Source: Bifiguratus adelaidae (Eukaryota > Mucoromycota > Endogonomycetes > Endogonales). From it: a stretch of 64,000 bases of DNA. Location: assembly GCA_002261195.1 (NCBI GenBank), contig MVBO01000002.1:497649-561648 (forward strand), in the 5' to 3' direction. The translations under genes were made by a program, and so were the position numbers. The notes under the pieces were generated by a model, which worked only from the letters and a program-made list of their open reading frames with translations, searched no databases and was not told where the DNA came from. Position 1 is the first letter of the stretch, and each line of letters opens with the position of its first letter. Below are positions 1-9,900 of this stretch, in pieces.

Positions 1-434
1 CATCGACACCACATCGCTCGTTCCAGTTCCAATTGTGTTCGCTCCAGCATTTCGTCAGCCAGCAGGCGCCGAGAAAGGGGATATAGAAAAAATCGGCGCG
101 TTGAGGATCGTTCGTGACAAAGAGTTGATGCACTTTTGAGGTCGGGTCTCGAAGTTGATTGTAAAGGATGAGTTCAGACTTGTAGTTGGAAGCAAAGCAG
201 CTAGTGTCTTGAATGTGTTTGGATACTTGGATATCGTCTGGTATCGTGTAGACGTAAATGTTGGGTCGACAAATGGCATCTTGTAACCGGGGAGGCCATA
301 TACTGCGAGTGTTCTCAACCGGAGGCAGTGGAGCTGCGATACCAGACCGCGCGCTACTCTTACCTCCGCTGATGTAGATGAACGTGAGAATGATCAACCC
401 AGTGATCAGCAGCAGTATTCGTCTGGCCATCATA
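1..434 (-). CDS. Exostosin-like (GT47) glycosyltransferase, N-terminal part
   Basis: Type II membrane glycosyltransferase of the exostosin family, expected to act in the Golgi or ER on a wall or secreted polysaccharide. The frame is open from the double Met at 434 to the window edge (about 144 residues), so the 3' part is missing. It begins with a short Arg-containing cytoplasmic tail and a hydrophobic signal anchor (about residues 4-21). After a Ser/Pro-rich stem comes the family start block: IYVYTIPDD, then a Cys, a tyrosine/Leu stretch, then DPQRADFFYIPF, which matches the exostosin pattern 'DPEEADLFFVP'. A donor-like GTAAGAG lies inside the frame, but reading through it keeps the frame, so I use no intron. 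The donor-sugar site lies outside the window, so substrate cannot be inferred. Confidence 0.72.
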
Positions 435-474
435 GAGAACCGAAAATTGGCTTTGACCTTCAGCTTTAGCTGTG
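435..474. promoter_or_regulatory. 40-bp divergent gap between exostosin-like gene and RPB11
   Basis: Only 40 bp separate the ATG of the exostosin-like gene (434, minus) from the ATG of RPB11 (475, plus). Both 5' untranslated regions and promoters must overlap each other or the opposite coding region. I see no clear TATA box. Confidence 0.5.
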
Positions 475-1079
475 ATGAACGCACCAGACAGATTTGAGCT
501 CTTTGTTATCCCAGAGGGGAGGAAAAAGTAGGTGGAAGCTTGTGAGGTGGAAGCGTGGGCAAAGTATTGACTTGAGTATTCATCCAGGGTGTCCATGACA
601 CCAGACACGAAGCTTCCAAATGCTGCCACATTTACCATCGAACGGGAAGATCACACCCTTGGCAATCTTCTTCGCATGTGAGTGGTGAGCCAGTGGAATC
701 TTTCGGAGGAAAAGCGCGTCTTACACAGACATTGATAGGCAACTTCTCAAAGATCCGCGAGTTCTCTTTGCAGGCTATAAGGTGCCACATCCATTGGAAC
801 ACAACTTTATCATCAAAGTACAGACCATACCGTCATGTTCACCCGAGATTGCACTTGGAGAAGCGATTACAGAACTAATACAGGAGATTGGCACGCTAAA
901 GAACAAGTTTGAGGTAAGGCTTACTCTAAGGCGCGTTAAGTTGTCATCAGATTTTATTTGCTCAATGGTGCATGCAGATGGACGTGATCCGACAAAAGGC
1001 GGAGGAGGCCAAGACTGCGCAGAATGATGAGCTACAGACGGCACTTAGACCTGGAACTACCATGGATATGGACTTTTAG
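475..1079 (+). CDS. RPB11: RNA polymerase II subunit RPB11
   Basis: RPB11 is the alpha-like small subunit that pairs with RPB3 in RNA polymerase II. Four exons read 475-527, 588-677, 739-913 and 978-1079, giving 139 residues, close to the usual 115-120 plus a short tail. Seen in order: the [10 protein letters not shown] start, [19 protein letters not shown] (the dimerisation motif), [17 protein letters not shown], and the helix [16 protein letters not shown]. All three introns have GT-AG ends and keep the frame. The first exon starts 40 bp from the divergent exostosin-like gene. The C-terminal tail after the last intron is charged and ends with a Met/Asp-rich stretch. Recognition is by the near-diagnostic motif spacing. 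Confidence 0.96.
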
Positions 1080-1393
1080 TGCCGTGTTAAGTGTATTGTA
1101 CATATACGTGTTGCTTTAGTAGATATGATCAAGGGGCAGGACGCTTAACTATCATAACATTATTGTCTATGGATGTGCTACACACCTGTGACCGCCGGAA
1201 CGCCATATGTAGTTGGCGCGAGATCGGTATCATCGGTGATCTCTCATCTCTCATGGATTGATGTCTCGGGCATCCTATCGGGATATGAACAGCCTTTGTG
1301 CTTTGGAATATAGAGCGGCTCACCACGTTGAAACGTTTTCAGTCTTTGGATCGACCAAGTCGTGACCCATCTAAATACAACCATTCTATAACA
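1080..1393. other. Convergent intergenic spacer
   Basis: Spacer between the 3' ends of RPB11 and the reductase gene. I see no supported gene, repeat or RNA in it; short open frames here lack coding features. Confidence 0.5.
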
Positions 1394-2342
1394 TCATTTA
1401 CCAAATAGATCAGCGAGTTCCTGAGACCGTGTTTCGGCAGATTTGAGAGCATCAAGCATCATCTTCCGAATACCTTGGTCTTCCATGACACTCAAGGCTG
1501 CGGCGGTTGTGCCATTGGGGGATGTAACCTTTTTTCGGAGGGTAGCTAATGAGTCATCCGAAGTCTGCGCCATCCTTGCGGCACCAAGACAGGTTTGTAT
1601 GGTAAGCTTGTGAGCTTGTTCTTGGTTTAGACCCAGTTGTAGAGCAGCGTTTTCTAGATTAAGCAGCATGCGTTCAATTCTGCAATGTTCCAACATTCAA
1701 CTTACCCATAGACTCCATCATCAGAAAGAAATAGGCTGGTCCCGAACCAGACACGGCGGTGACCGTATCAATCGAATCTTGCTCCTTGAGCCAGACAACT
1801 TCCTTTGAGACGGCGGACATGATGTTTTCCGCAGCAGATCGTTGCTGTTCAGTGACCGCATCGGTCGCGTAGAGACCGCAAGCACCTTCCATCACCAAGG
1901 AAGGCGTATTGGGCATGCAGCGCACTAGAGCCCGTCCAGCCTCACTTGAAGCATTCCTCCACCGCAGGATATCATCTGCGCGTATACCAGCCGCAATAGA
2001 CACCATGAGCGGATTATGCACATCAAAAACCGGCTTGAGATCACTCACGACCTCTTTGAGAACTTGAGGTTTGACGGCAAAGACGACAATATCGGCCGGT
2101 CTCCGTATAGCCTTGTTATTCGAATCGAAACCGTCCACAGCATGGTGATTATCATTCACCACCTTCAGTTGAGGGTACCGGTCCCGCAGGTACTCGACAC
2201 GTTCTTGTAAAGGTTCGGAGACTCGAAGATTGTCGGGGTTGTATCCATTCTGCAGAAGACCTCCAAGAATAGCTTCTGCCATATTACCTCCACCAATGAA
2301 GGCAATGGTAGGATTATCGTACGTTTGTGTAGAGCCAGGCAT
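1394..2342 (-). CDS. PRO3: Pyrroline-5-carboxylate reductase
   Basis: Catalyses the last step of proline synthesis, reducing 1-pyrroline-5-carboxylate with NAD(P)H. Two exons: 2342-1706 and 1653-1394, giving 298 residues. The Rossmann start is AFIGGGNMAEAILGGL (about residues 13-28), followed by VFAVKPQ, VSIAAGI, RCMPNTP and VSGSGPAYFF, all standard for ProC/Pro3. The intron starts with GTAAGT at 1705; the acceptor that restores the family sequence (ESM-ENAALQLGL) is the TCTAG ending at 1654. An earlier CAG would break the frame. The C-terminal half holds the substrate-binding dimer helices, including TSPNGTTAAAL. No sign of damage. Confidence 0.95.
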
Positions 2343-2443
2343 GATGTGTGGGGATAGCAGAAACAGAACACCTACTTTATATTGACGATTTGATCTTTGA
2401 TTTCACGTACGATAAGCGTTCATTGTCGTCCAAATTTGTCCGT

Positions 2444-2467
2444 TTCATTCATTCATTCATTTATTTA
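2444..2467. repeat. ATTC-type tetranucleotide run
   Basis: Short imperfect tandem TTCA/ATTC run (about four to five units, ending in ATTT units) in the shared spacer upstream of the reductase and downstream of the pectinesterase relic. Probably a small microsatellite. Confidence 0.5.
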
Positions 2468-2483
2468 GACGGGATCGGGTCAC

Positions 2484-3725
2484 TTAGACACTGGATGTCC
2501 ATGCATCATCAATCCATGTGGGGAAGCCTTTAAAGACAGTTTGGAGATTGAAGAGTGCTTGACCCTCTTCAGTGGTGCCTATGTGCTCATAGGGTTCACG
2601 AGCGGAGGCATTGAAGCCAGGACCGTAGCTTCCATATTCAGCGTAAAATAATGTGGAGAGGTTGAGGGTCGTTGGCAACCAGTCGATGAACCCAATGGGT
2701 TGGACTATATCGTCCATGTAACAGTTTTCAAACACCACACGTGAATGATTGTTCCAAGGCCGGCCGAGCGCGCACTTTTCATTGATATTCAGGGTTGCGT
2801 TAGCGTCCGGTGATTTGATGAGACGACTATTGTGAAAGTAGACGCCAGCATAACCACCGGAGTACCTTTCCAAGCTGTGATTCCTCCGTCTGCTCCTCGG
2901 CTTGCAATGGTTGAGTTTTCGATCCATGCCGTACCGAACCCAAAGATATAATCAGTTTGGCCGGCAATTTCGCAGCCTTGGAAATAGGCAGATCCGAATC
3001 GTCCCACATAGACGGTATCCTGATAAGGCCGAAAGGCACAGCCATACTAATGACGATGCATGTTGTTAATTACCAACGTAACGTTGAGGGGCAAGCTTTA
3101 CTCACAAAACTAGCATTGGCATAGCTCACGTCCAAAGCGAGCGCTTGACCAGTAGAATAGTTTGCATATCGATTCTCTACATTGAGATTGTAAGCTTTAA
3201 AATCAGGCGATCCAAATGTATCATTGACGATGGGTGCGCCATAAAAGCCAGCGCCGATGAGAGCGGCCGCATAATTCGGGGTGACTGTAAAGGTGACCGT
3301 TTGAACATCATCGGAACCTGGAGGTAAAATTGGGATAGCAGAGCTGTTCCAGATGGTCACCAAGTTGGCCGACCAATTTCCCGCTGATTTGTCTGACCGA
3401 GCAGTGTGAGAGGATGAGTGGTCGTGATGTTGATAACCTCGTGATATTCACCCGCGCCAATGAGGATGATGGCCTCCTTCTTGTTACTGACAGATTCAAT
3501 CGCACCAGAAATAGTCTTGTAATCGGCGTGCTTGTCCGTGGATGATACGTAAACGGTGCCATGAGGGCATCCAAGTAAAGCGCTACCGCGTCCATGCTTT
3601 ACGGCCTGACATTCAGCGTACTTGTAAACGTCAAGCGAAGGTGTAGAGCGGCGTTCAGCAGCGAGACCCGTGTTTATCAGCAGCACCAGTTAGCTTAGCG
3701 CAATAATGAGTATACAAGGCTTCAT
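2484..3725 (-). pseudogene. Pectinesterase (CE8), apparently inactivated
   Basis: Secreted pectin methylesterase of family CE8. The family landmarks are present in order: a hydrophobic leader, TLLGQT, AFRPYQDTVY, GQTDYIFGFG and LGRPW, so the catalytic Gln/Asp/Arg positions look intact. One normal intron (GTGAGT...TTAG) precedes the YGCAF block. The reading frame is broken in three places: an in-frame TAA at codon 12 of the leader (ATG at 3725), a one-base deletion-like shift just after LLGQT (around 3395), and another one-base shift after ITAWKGT (around 2865). No reasonable intron repairs them; candidate GT-AG pairs would be under 25 nt. I call it a recently inactivated gene. Base-calling error is an alternative, but neighbouring genes have clean frames. 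Confidence 0.72.
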
Positions 3726-4004
3726 GATGCCTGGTTTAGCACCTCATACGATGCATTGTTTCTCTTGCGTATTTATCATCTAATTTCGACTCAGGACGCG
3801 TGGGTAAAGAGCAAGGAGGACGGTTGCTGATCAGGTACAAATTCTCCTTGGGGGAAACGCGCCATCTTCAAACCAGAAGAAGTCGTTCATTTTACCTAGG
3901 ATGGACATTTGTCCAAACCAAGGTGACAAGTCTACGACGAAAAAGGGACATTTACCTCTTCGTGTGATCATAGTGAAGCTAGCAGAGACCGCTTTATTCA
4001 CAAG

Positions 4005-4016
4005 CCCTAACCCTAG
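4005..4016 (+). promoter_or_regulatory. Telobox-like element upstream of SDH5
   Basis: The run CCCTAACCCTAG contains the telobox AACCCTA, 57 bp before the SDH5 start. Teloboxes occur in promoters of ribosomal and mitochondrial genes in several eukaryotes; function here is inference. Confidence 0.35.
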
Positions 4017-4072
4017 TATGCAAGGACCTACCAGATTCCGATCAACCATTGACTGAGACTTCTCGTGAAGCA

Positions 4073-4600
4073 ATGCATCGACTTGCCAGACTTGTGGTCA
4101 CCAAACCACATGGCTCTATTCTGCCTGCAAGAAGCGCATCGTGTGCGTTCTCAGTCTCTTCACTGAGATCTGCACAGTCCAACTACTTCCGAACTCCTCA
4201 AGATCCCTATCCGAATCTCCATGTCCGCCACGCTCCACAGACCAACGACGCTGTATACTCAGAGTCGGCTTACCCTAACCCAGCTCCCATTGAACGACAC
4301 AATGAACCGATCGAAAACAAGCGAGCTCGGCTATTGTATCAATCGCGAAAGAGAGGTATCCTTGAAACTGACCTCTTGTTGTCGACCTTCGCGCAGAAAT
4401 TTCTTGGAGACATGAGTGAGAAGGAGTTAATCGAGTACGATCGGTTGCTGGATGAACCTGACTGGGAGATTTACTATTGGGCCACAGGGAAGAAAGTCAT
4501 ACCAGAGCGATGGGTAAATACAGAGGTTGGTATTTTGGATAGACTTAGACAACATGTCAAGAACGAGGGCAAGACCGTTTTGAGGATGCCCGATTTGTAA
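4073..4600 (+). CDS. SDH5: Succinate dehydrogenase assembly factor 2 (SDH5/SDHAF2)
   Basis: Mitochondrial matrix protein needed for covalent attachment of FAD to the succinate dehydrogenase flavoprotein. A single 175-residue exon; the start is the ATG at 4073 since nothing upstream in frame is an ATG. The first 40 or so residues are rich in Arg, Ser and Ala with few acids, as in a mitochondrial presequence. The core is diagnostic: [22 protein letters not shown], then [19 protein letters not shown], then ATGKKVIPE, matching the YgfY/SDHAF2 fold. It converges with the aldolase gene, the two stops lying about 58 bp apart. Confidence 0.93.
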   Translation: MHRLARLVVTKPHGSILPARSASCAFSVSSLRSAQSNYFRTPQDPYPNLHVRHAPQTNDAVYSESAYPNPAPIERHNEPIENKRARLLYQSRKRGILETDLLLSTFAQKFLGDMSEKELIEYDRLLDEPDWEIYYWATGKKVIPERWVNTEVGILDRLRQHVKNEGKTVLRMPDL

Positions 4601-4658
4601 TGAAATCATGTCTATATGTACTTGTGCCATCACGCTCATTCAAATACGTTGTTTACAA

Positions 4659-5637
4659 TCAGTAGCCGCCCTTCTTCTTTTCCTCCAGATCCTTGCTTAG
4701 GCCACGCGCTTCAGCCAACTCGGCCAGTGAACCAGCAATCATGGTGTTCAGATCGTTAGCGGCAGTGACAAATTGGAAACCTTGCTCGGCACGCATCTTG
4801 GCAGCCTTGCCGTTGCTGGCATATATGCCCATGGCAATACCGCGCTTTTTGGCAATGCCTTGGATCTTTTCAAGAGCAGATGTAAATTCGGGTTCTGTGC
4901 CTTCGCCGGAAGCTGCCAGTCCCAACGATAAATGAAGGTCGTACGGGCCAATGAAAGCAATGTCACTAATCCATTTGAGCAACCAGCCACAGGAGGAACG
5001 TCCTCACTTACATGCCATCCAGAGCCAGGATTTCCTCGGCGTTTTGTACAGCTTCGGCGCTCTCCAGTTGCGGAATCACGAGGACGGTATCGTTAGCTTG
5101 GGACACGTAATCAGGTGTAGCTTCCGGGCCGTGACCGAACGCCATGGGTGCATAAAAGGCACCATTAGATCGTGTGCCTTGAGGAGGGTATTTCATGTGG
5201 GACATGATGGTTTTCATTTGAGCGACCGTGTTGACCATGGGGATGACAATGCCATGTGCACCTTGTGTTCTTGACATGAGTAGACATTGGTTACAAAATG
5301 GTGAACTAACCTGAATCCAGAGCCCACTTAAAGTGCTCGACACCGTGCGCGGGAACCCGAACGATCGGAGCGCAGGTTCCGGAGCTTGCAACTGCGGCTA
5401 TCATCTCGGCGCATAATGTTGGGTTGATGGGCGAATGTTCCTAGAGTTATTCTAGCATCTCGTGCGATCATATGCATAGCTTATACTGACCATGTCTATG
5501 CAAACCCAATCAAAGCCTAATCGACCCATCACTCTGGCGGTTGCTGCGCACGGAAGGTCCAACCATGCGCCAAATGTTACTTCTCCATTCCGGATCCTTT
5601 GCTTAAGCGTATTCTTGAAAATATATCGAGAAGCCAT
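4659..5637 (-). CDS. HpcH/HpaI-family aldolase
   Basis: Class II aldolase of the HpcH/HpaI family, which cleaves or forms 2-oxo-3-deoxy/hydroxy acids with a divalent metal. Four exons; the ATG at 5637 begins MASRYIFKNTLK. Family marks in order: GEVTFGAWLDLP, GFDWVCIDM then EHSPIN after intron 1 (catalytic His region), IVRVP (substrate-binding Arg), VIPQLESAEAV (metal-binding Glu) and FIGPYDL (metal-binding Asp). Introns end at the ATG of CIDM, at DSG and at LDG; splicing the last as GTAAGT...ATTAG gives DGIDIAFIGPYDL. The physiological substrate cannot be read from sequence. The C-terminus is Lys-rich (LEEKKKGGY). It has a GA/CT-rich leader directly upstream. Confidence 0.9.
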
Positions 5638-5656
5638 CGATACGAGAGTGTAAAGC

Positions 5657-5677
5657 GAGAGAAAGAGAGAGAGAGAG
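5657..5677. repeat. GA microsatellite in the aldolase leader
   Basis: A run of GAGA units (CT on the coding strand) about 20 bp before the aldolase ATG. CT-rich tracts just upstream of starts are common in fungal promoters. Confidence 0.6.
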
Positions 5678-6070
5678 TCGGCTACAGCGCGACCTCCCGC
5701 CCTGGGAAATCTCCAGGTGACCAAATATGGAAACGTCCTGTTTTAGGTGGATCGCTCCATCCGCAGTTTCGTAAATGAAGTTGTGCAAGAGCCACTAGTT
5801 GCGGGTCCGTGTTGCGTGCTCAATCCAGTCCTACAGTCCCTCTACACTTGCAAAAATTAACTTCTCATGGGTGATTGAAACCCTTTCGTGCGCTGGCGCT
5901 GGCGAACTGGCTGATTTTTTTTAGGAAGAGGAAATCGAATGTTTGTACGTTTATTCGAGCATCAAACCACATCGGCAAAAGAATCTCACAAGCTTACATA
6001 AGTGTTCATAAGGGAAAGAAGATTGTCTCCGGCTCTTCAGGTGGTTACTGTTGCTCCTTCTTCCAGGATG

Positions 6071-7316
6071 TCAGCCAGTCTTCGTTGCCAGAATTAGGTC
6101 TTCCTGGCGGGCTTCTCGATTTCTCCGGCAATCTTCGAAGTCTGCGTTCCAGAGGATGTCATAAAGGCGCCAAATAAGACCAAGACTTGAACTGAAAAAT
6201 TTGTCGTCCTTCTGCCAATCCTTTGAGGTTTCGTCGACGAGAAGCAGGAACACCATATAGCCATCCCCAATGAACCTTCTCTTGTTTCGGGCGCTAACAA
6301 TGGTCCCACAAATGACTCCAGTAGTTTGATAGGCAATGCTCTGTGCATCGTCGGGTTGGGTTGACTCGTACATGAAAGGAAGCAGGTAAATGGCATAGAG
6401 AAATGATTCTAAATCATCCGAGGCTGTGTGGTTGTAGCCAGAGAAGAACCGGATGGACAAGGACTGCAAAGTAGCTTTGATATTGATGAGTTAATAGTCT
6501 ACTTTGCGAGGTCTTATGTTGCTTACCATACAATGGGTTTTCCTGCGATTTGCTACATGCGCAGATCTAACTCCACTGACTTCGTCTGTCGATCCCGTGA
6601 AAAATATAGCTCTCTTCTCTTAAGAGTTGGCGCAAAAGCACTCGATGACGTTTCCGTAAATGGGATTTCCGCCAATCCTCGTACGGCCCCGCTTGTGAGT
6701 GAATTCGGCCATGTCGAGGTCTATCCATCTGTACACCGTAACGAGAAAATAACGAAATATCCCGGTGAAGTATGCCAGCCTTAGAGAGCGACTGGTGTCC
6801 TGCAGAGTTACTTTTAGTATTGGCGACTCAGCTGTAAGCTGGTCGTGCCAACTTCTCCAATGACATAAAGTATTAATTGGCTTTCTGTAAGGTAATATGA
6901 GGCAAGTGTGTTTTCTCTCTTCGATGCCATGAGCGAATTTGAGCCTTTCTATGATTCCTTGCTCGTATCCACGAATATTTTAAAGCACCTTTTCACGACA
7001 ATCGTAGAACATAAAATTTGGTTTTTGACGCACATTTGAACCATACATACGTTGATTTGACTTACTCTGTTGAGATTAATACGCGGGATACCTCTGATCG
7101 TGTCGCAGCTTCGTGAAAATCTCGTTCTGTAGCCGCCCGGTTGATGTCGGTCCACATGTGCATCAACATAAACTTGGCGGCATTATCCGAGTTTGAAAGT
7201 TTCCAAAATACGCGTGCCGTGATCACGAATGGCAACATCGTCATATAACACTGGATTGACCTCATATGGCACCTGAGCGCACTGGCCAATGCTTTCCTTG
7301 AATTTCTTGGATCCAA
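6071..7316 (-). pseudogene. FunK1-like protein kinase relic
   Basis: Pieces of a fungal-specific FunK1-type kinase on the minus strand, scattered over several frames. From N to C: a segment with ERDFHEAATRS and, in another frame, IRGIPRI (7316-7060), then GILHRDIS (catalytic loop, near 6760), then WIDLDMAEF (the FunK1 equivalent of DFG, near 6720) one frame away, then HTASDDLESFLYAI (the typical 'DLESFFYVL' block) ending at 6071. The Asn expected after HRD is not recognisable. Frame changes between neighbouring conserved blocks are too close together for normal introns. I read it as a decaying gene. A heavily spliced live gene is less likely. Confidence 0.55.
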
Positions 7317-8484
7317 ACTATCAGGAGCTTTCGCTTTCGCTGTGCCAGAGACTCGTCACCGCAGCTGCCCCGATAGGTTCAGGGATTGGTGTAGTGTCGA
7401 TGACATTGCCTTCGGCATTACTATTTCGAACATGTGTGAGATGCTTCGCTTCCAAGTCCATGGACATATCCCTGTGCTGATCGTGTATGAATGGCATGAC
7501 GTCAAGACAGCTAGAGCTTGCGGGCTACTGATCAGTGATGCTCCAGCTATGCTTGCTGGGCGCCGAGGATTTGGGCTGATTAATGTTTTGAGCTCTTCCA
7601 GCATAATACCATGGCTTCTAAGGCTTCTCCACATTGGCTGCTCGTATCCCGTAATTGAAACCTCGTTAATGAATTTTTCATGTTGACAAGATTTGATCAT
7701 GTTGATGCCTCCATTGACGCTTCCAGTGTCATCATTGTCCCGCGCCGATGGCAAAGAAGTCTGTCGAGTCATCAAAGTCTGTCGATCATTGTTCGCTCCA
7801 TAAGGCGACATCTGTCAAGCGGTATGGTTAAAGAGTATAGCCGCGTTTCATTGACAAAGGCACCTGCTTCGTTCGTGAATGATGACAACAGTTCGGTTTG
7901 TAGCTACCCGTACAGGTGACCGAATTTGGCATGTTCGTCTGGCGACAATAAGCTTCGCGAGATGCGCTTGGCAAAGGTGACTTCAGACAGTGATTGCAAT
8001 TGCTAGTATGACGCCAACGTTCCCGACGCCGAGCACCAACTTTCTTTCTGCTCGCAACCCGACAACTTCAAGTCTTCGCCTTCGCCTCCGTCTCCTTCGG
8101 TCGACAGCAGGAGATGGTAGAGTACTTTGGCGGAATAGAGGAATAGGAAAAGGCGTTTGCGAACCAAATCAGGCGATCCAGTATAATTATACTCCTAGAC
8201 TCAAAAATTCGAGTATAAGCAGCGAAGTATACAATTGTAACTTTAATAACAGTCATTGTCAGCGATATGAATTCCAGAACACTTGATATGGCCGTCATAT
8301 GCTTATGTCCAGAGGTCTCATATCCCAAACATGCTCCGCCTGAGTTAGATTAAAATGTTTCACCACAACAAAAGACATGCCGTCCAGCCCGAACAAACAA
8401 ATATCTGCCTAGGTATAGTCCCCAAGCTTTCCTCTACATTAGGTATTAAAACATTGAACCCTGACTGATTCAACGAAACGCGCG
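7317..8484. other. Region without a supported intact gene
   Basis: Contains minus-strand open stretches (for example 7811-7356) that could be the decayed N-terminal part of the FunK1-like kinase, but no motif I can name. AT-rich sequence follows up to the GH88 start. It also holds a stray TGACGTCA near 7496. Confidence 0.35.
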
Positions 8485-9828
8485 ATGCAGTGGGGTGTCA
8501 AGGCGATATGCCTAGTTCTATTCTATCTGGCAGGCACTGCATTATGCGCAGCTCAAACAGTGGCAGAAACGGCACAGCAGCTTCTCAATTTTGCAACGAC
8601 TCAAGCTAATAACGCCTTCATTCAGGTTACCAACGGCACCATTGTCAATACCTATCCTTTCCTTGGTTACGTGGACGAAACGGAGTGGATGTCAACCAAT
8701 GCATCGGGATGGACGTCAGGATACCTACCTGGGATCTTGTGGCAACTTTACAACAACACATATGACTCGACTATCATGCACAATGCTATTGCAGCAACCT
8801 ACGGTTTAAGCGCCCAAGCCAATGAAACAACCACGCCGCACATAGGCGTGCAAATCTATAACTCCTTTGTTCACGCCTTCGACATGACGAGGAACCCTAA
8901 CTTTCTTGGCATTGTGCAAACAGCAGCACACACGCTCTCCACATCCTATCGAGCGGACGTTGGAGTCTTTCAGTCGCTCGCCAATCTGGCGCAAAATAGC
9001 TCGCTTATCCCCGTGATTATCGATACCATTATGGACATGGAGCTTCTGTTTTGGGCTAGTCAACAGTTCAATGAGCCTATATGGGCACACCAAGCTTTCA
9101 ACCACGCCAACCAAACAATGATCAATCATTTTCGATCAGATGGATCTACGTTCGATCTTGTCAATTACGCAGTGAATGGCAGCGTGGATTCCAAATTGAC
9201 CTTGAGAGGATACCAAGATAACTCAACCTGGGCTCGTGGTCAATCGTGGGCTATCTACGGGTTTTCGATGGCCTTTCGGTACACGGGGTATCAGCCTTTT
9301 CTTGCGACCTCTCAACGGGCAGCCAATTACTTTATCAGTCATTTAGCGTCGGACAATGTCCCCTTTTGGGACTTTAATGTCCCTTTGAAAGGATATGTGC
9401 CTCGGGATACGTCGGCAGCCGCCATAGCTATATCTGGCCTGTTAGAGCTCTCGCACCATCTTAACGAGTCTAGTCAGGGCAGCTATACCGTTGCTGCTCA
9501 AGCGATGTTACAAGCGATCAATTCCCCAGAATACCTTGCGACGACGGACCCACTGCCCTGCATTTTGACCAATTCCACAGAGAATATGAGAGACAATCCA
9601 CCGTTGTACGATTTGGCGACCGCTTATGGTGATTACTACTTTGTCGAGGCGATGAGACGACTGTTGCAAGTGCAAGGATCGCGCAACACGCCTTTGGGCA
9701 ATTCTACCAATGGCGGCGGGAATTCTGCTACTCCCACAAGCGCCAACACGTCTGCTGCAGACCATCTGGAACCCTTGGATATCACCACGTGGCTAATTGG
9801 CAGCTTGATCCTTTACGCAATACTATAG
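8485..9828 (+). CDS. GH88-type unsaturated glucuronyl hydrolase, GPI-anchored
   Basis: Single-exon 447-residue protein of the alpha/alpha-barrel GH88 family, which removes unsaturated uronic acid ends from oligosaccharides. It has a signal peptide (about residues 1-22), many N-glycosylation sites, the diagnostic block WARGQSWAIYGF (about 250) and a C-terminal Ser/Asn/Thr linker plus hydrophobic tail that fits a GPI-anchor signal, so it should sit on the cell surface. The second catalytic Asp block is present as VIIDTIMDMELLFWA. The first usual Asp block (H-D-[LVI]-G-F) reads T-P-H-I-G-V, so that Asp appears replaced by His. Activity is therefore uncertain. The start at 8485 gives the complete signal peptide. 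Confidence 0.85.
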   Translation: MQWGVKAICLVLFYLAGTALCAAQTVAETAQQLLNFATTQANNAFIQVTNGTIVNTYPFLGYVDETEWMSTNASGWTSGYLPGILWQLYNNTYDSTIMHNAIAATYGLSAQANETTTPHIGVQIYNSFVHAFDMTRNPNFLGIVQTAAHTLSTSYRADVGVFQSLANLAQNSSLIPVIIDTIMDMELLFWASQQFNEPIWAHQAFNHANQTMINHFRSDGSTFDLVNYAVNGSVDSKLTLRGYQDNSTWARGQSWAIYGFSMAFRYTGYQPFLATSQRAANYFISHLASDNVPFWDFNVPLKGYVPRDTSAAAIAISGLLELSHHLNESSQGSYTVAAQAMLQAINSPEYLATTDPLPCILTNSTENMRDNPPLYDLATAYGDYYFVEAMRRLLQVQGSRNTPLGNSTNGGGNSATPTSANTSAADHLEPLDITTWLIGSLILYAIL

Positions 9829-9900
9829 CTCACGAAATACATTTTGTACGGGAGTAAAGTTTTCAAAGCATCAATTACAATACCTAATCGTGTATACCTC

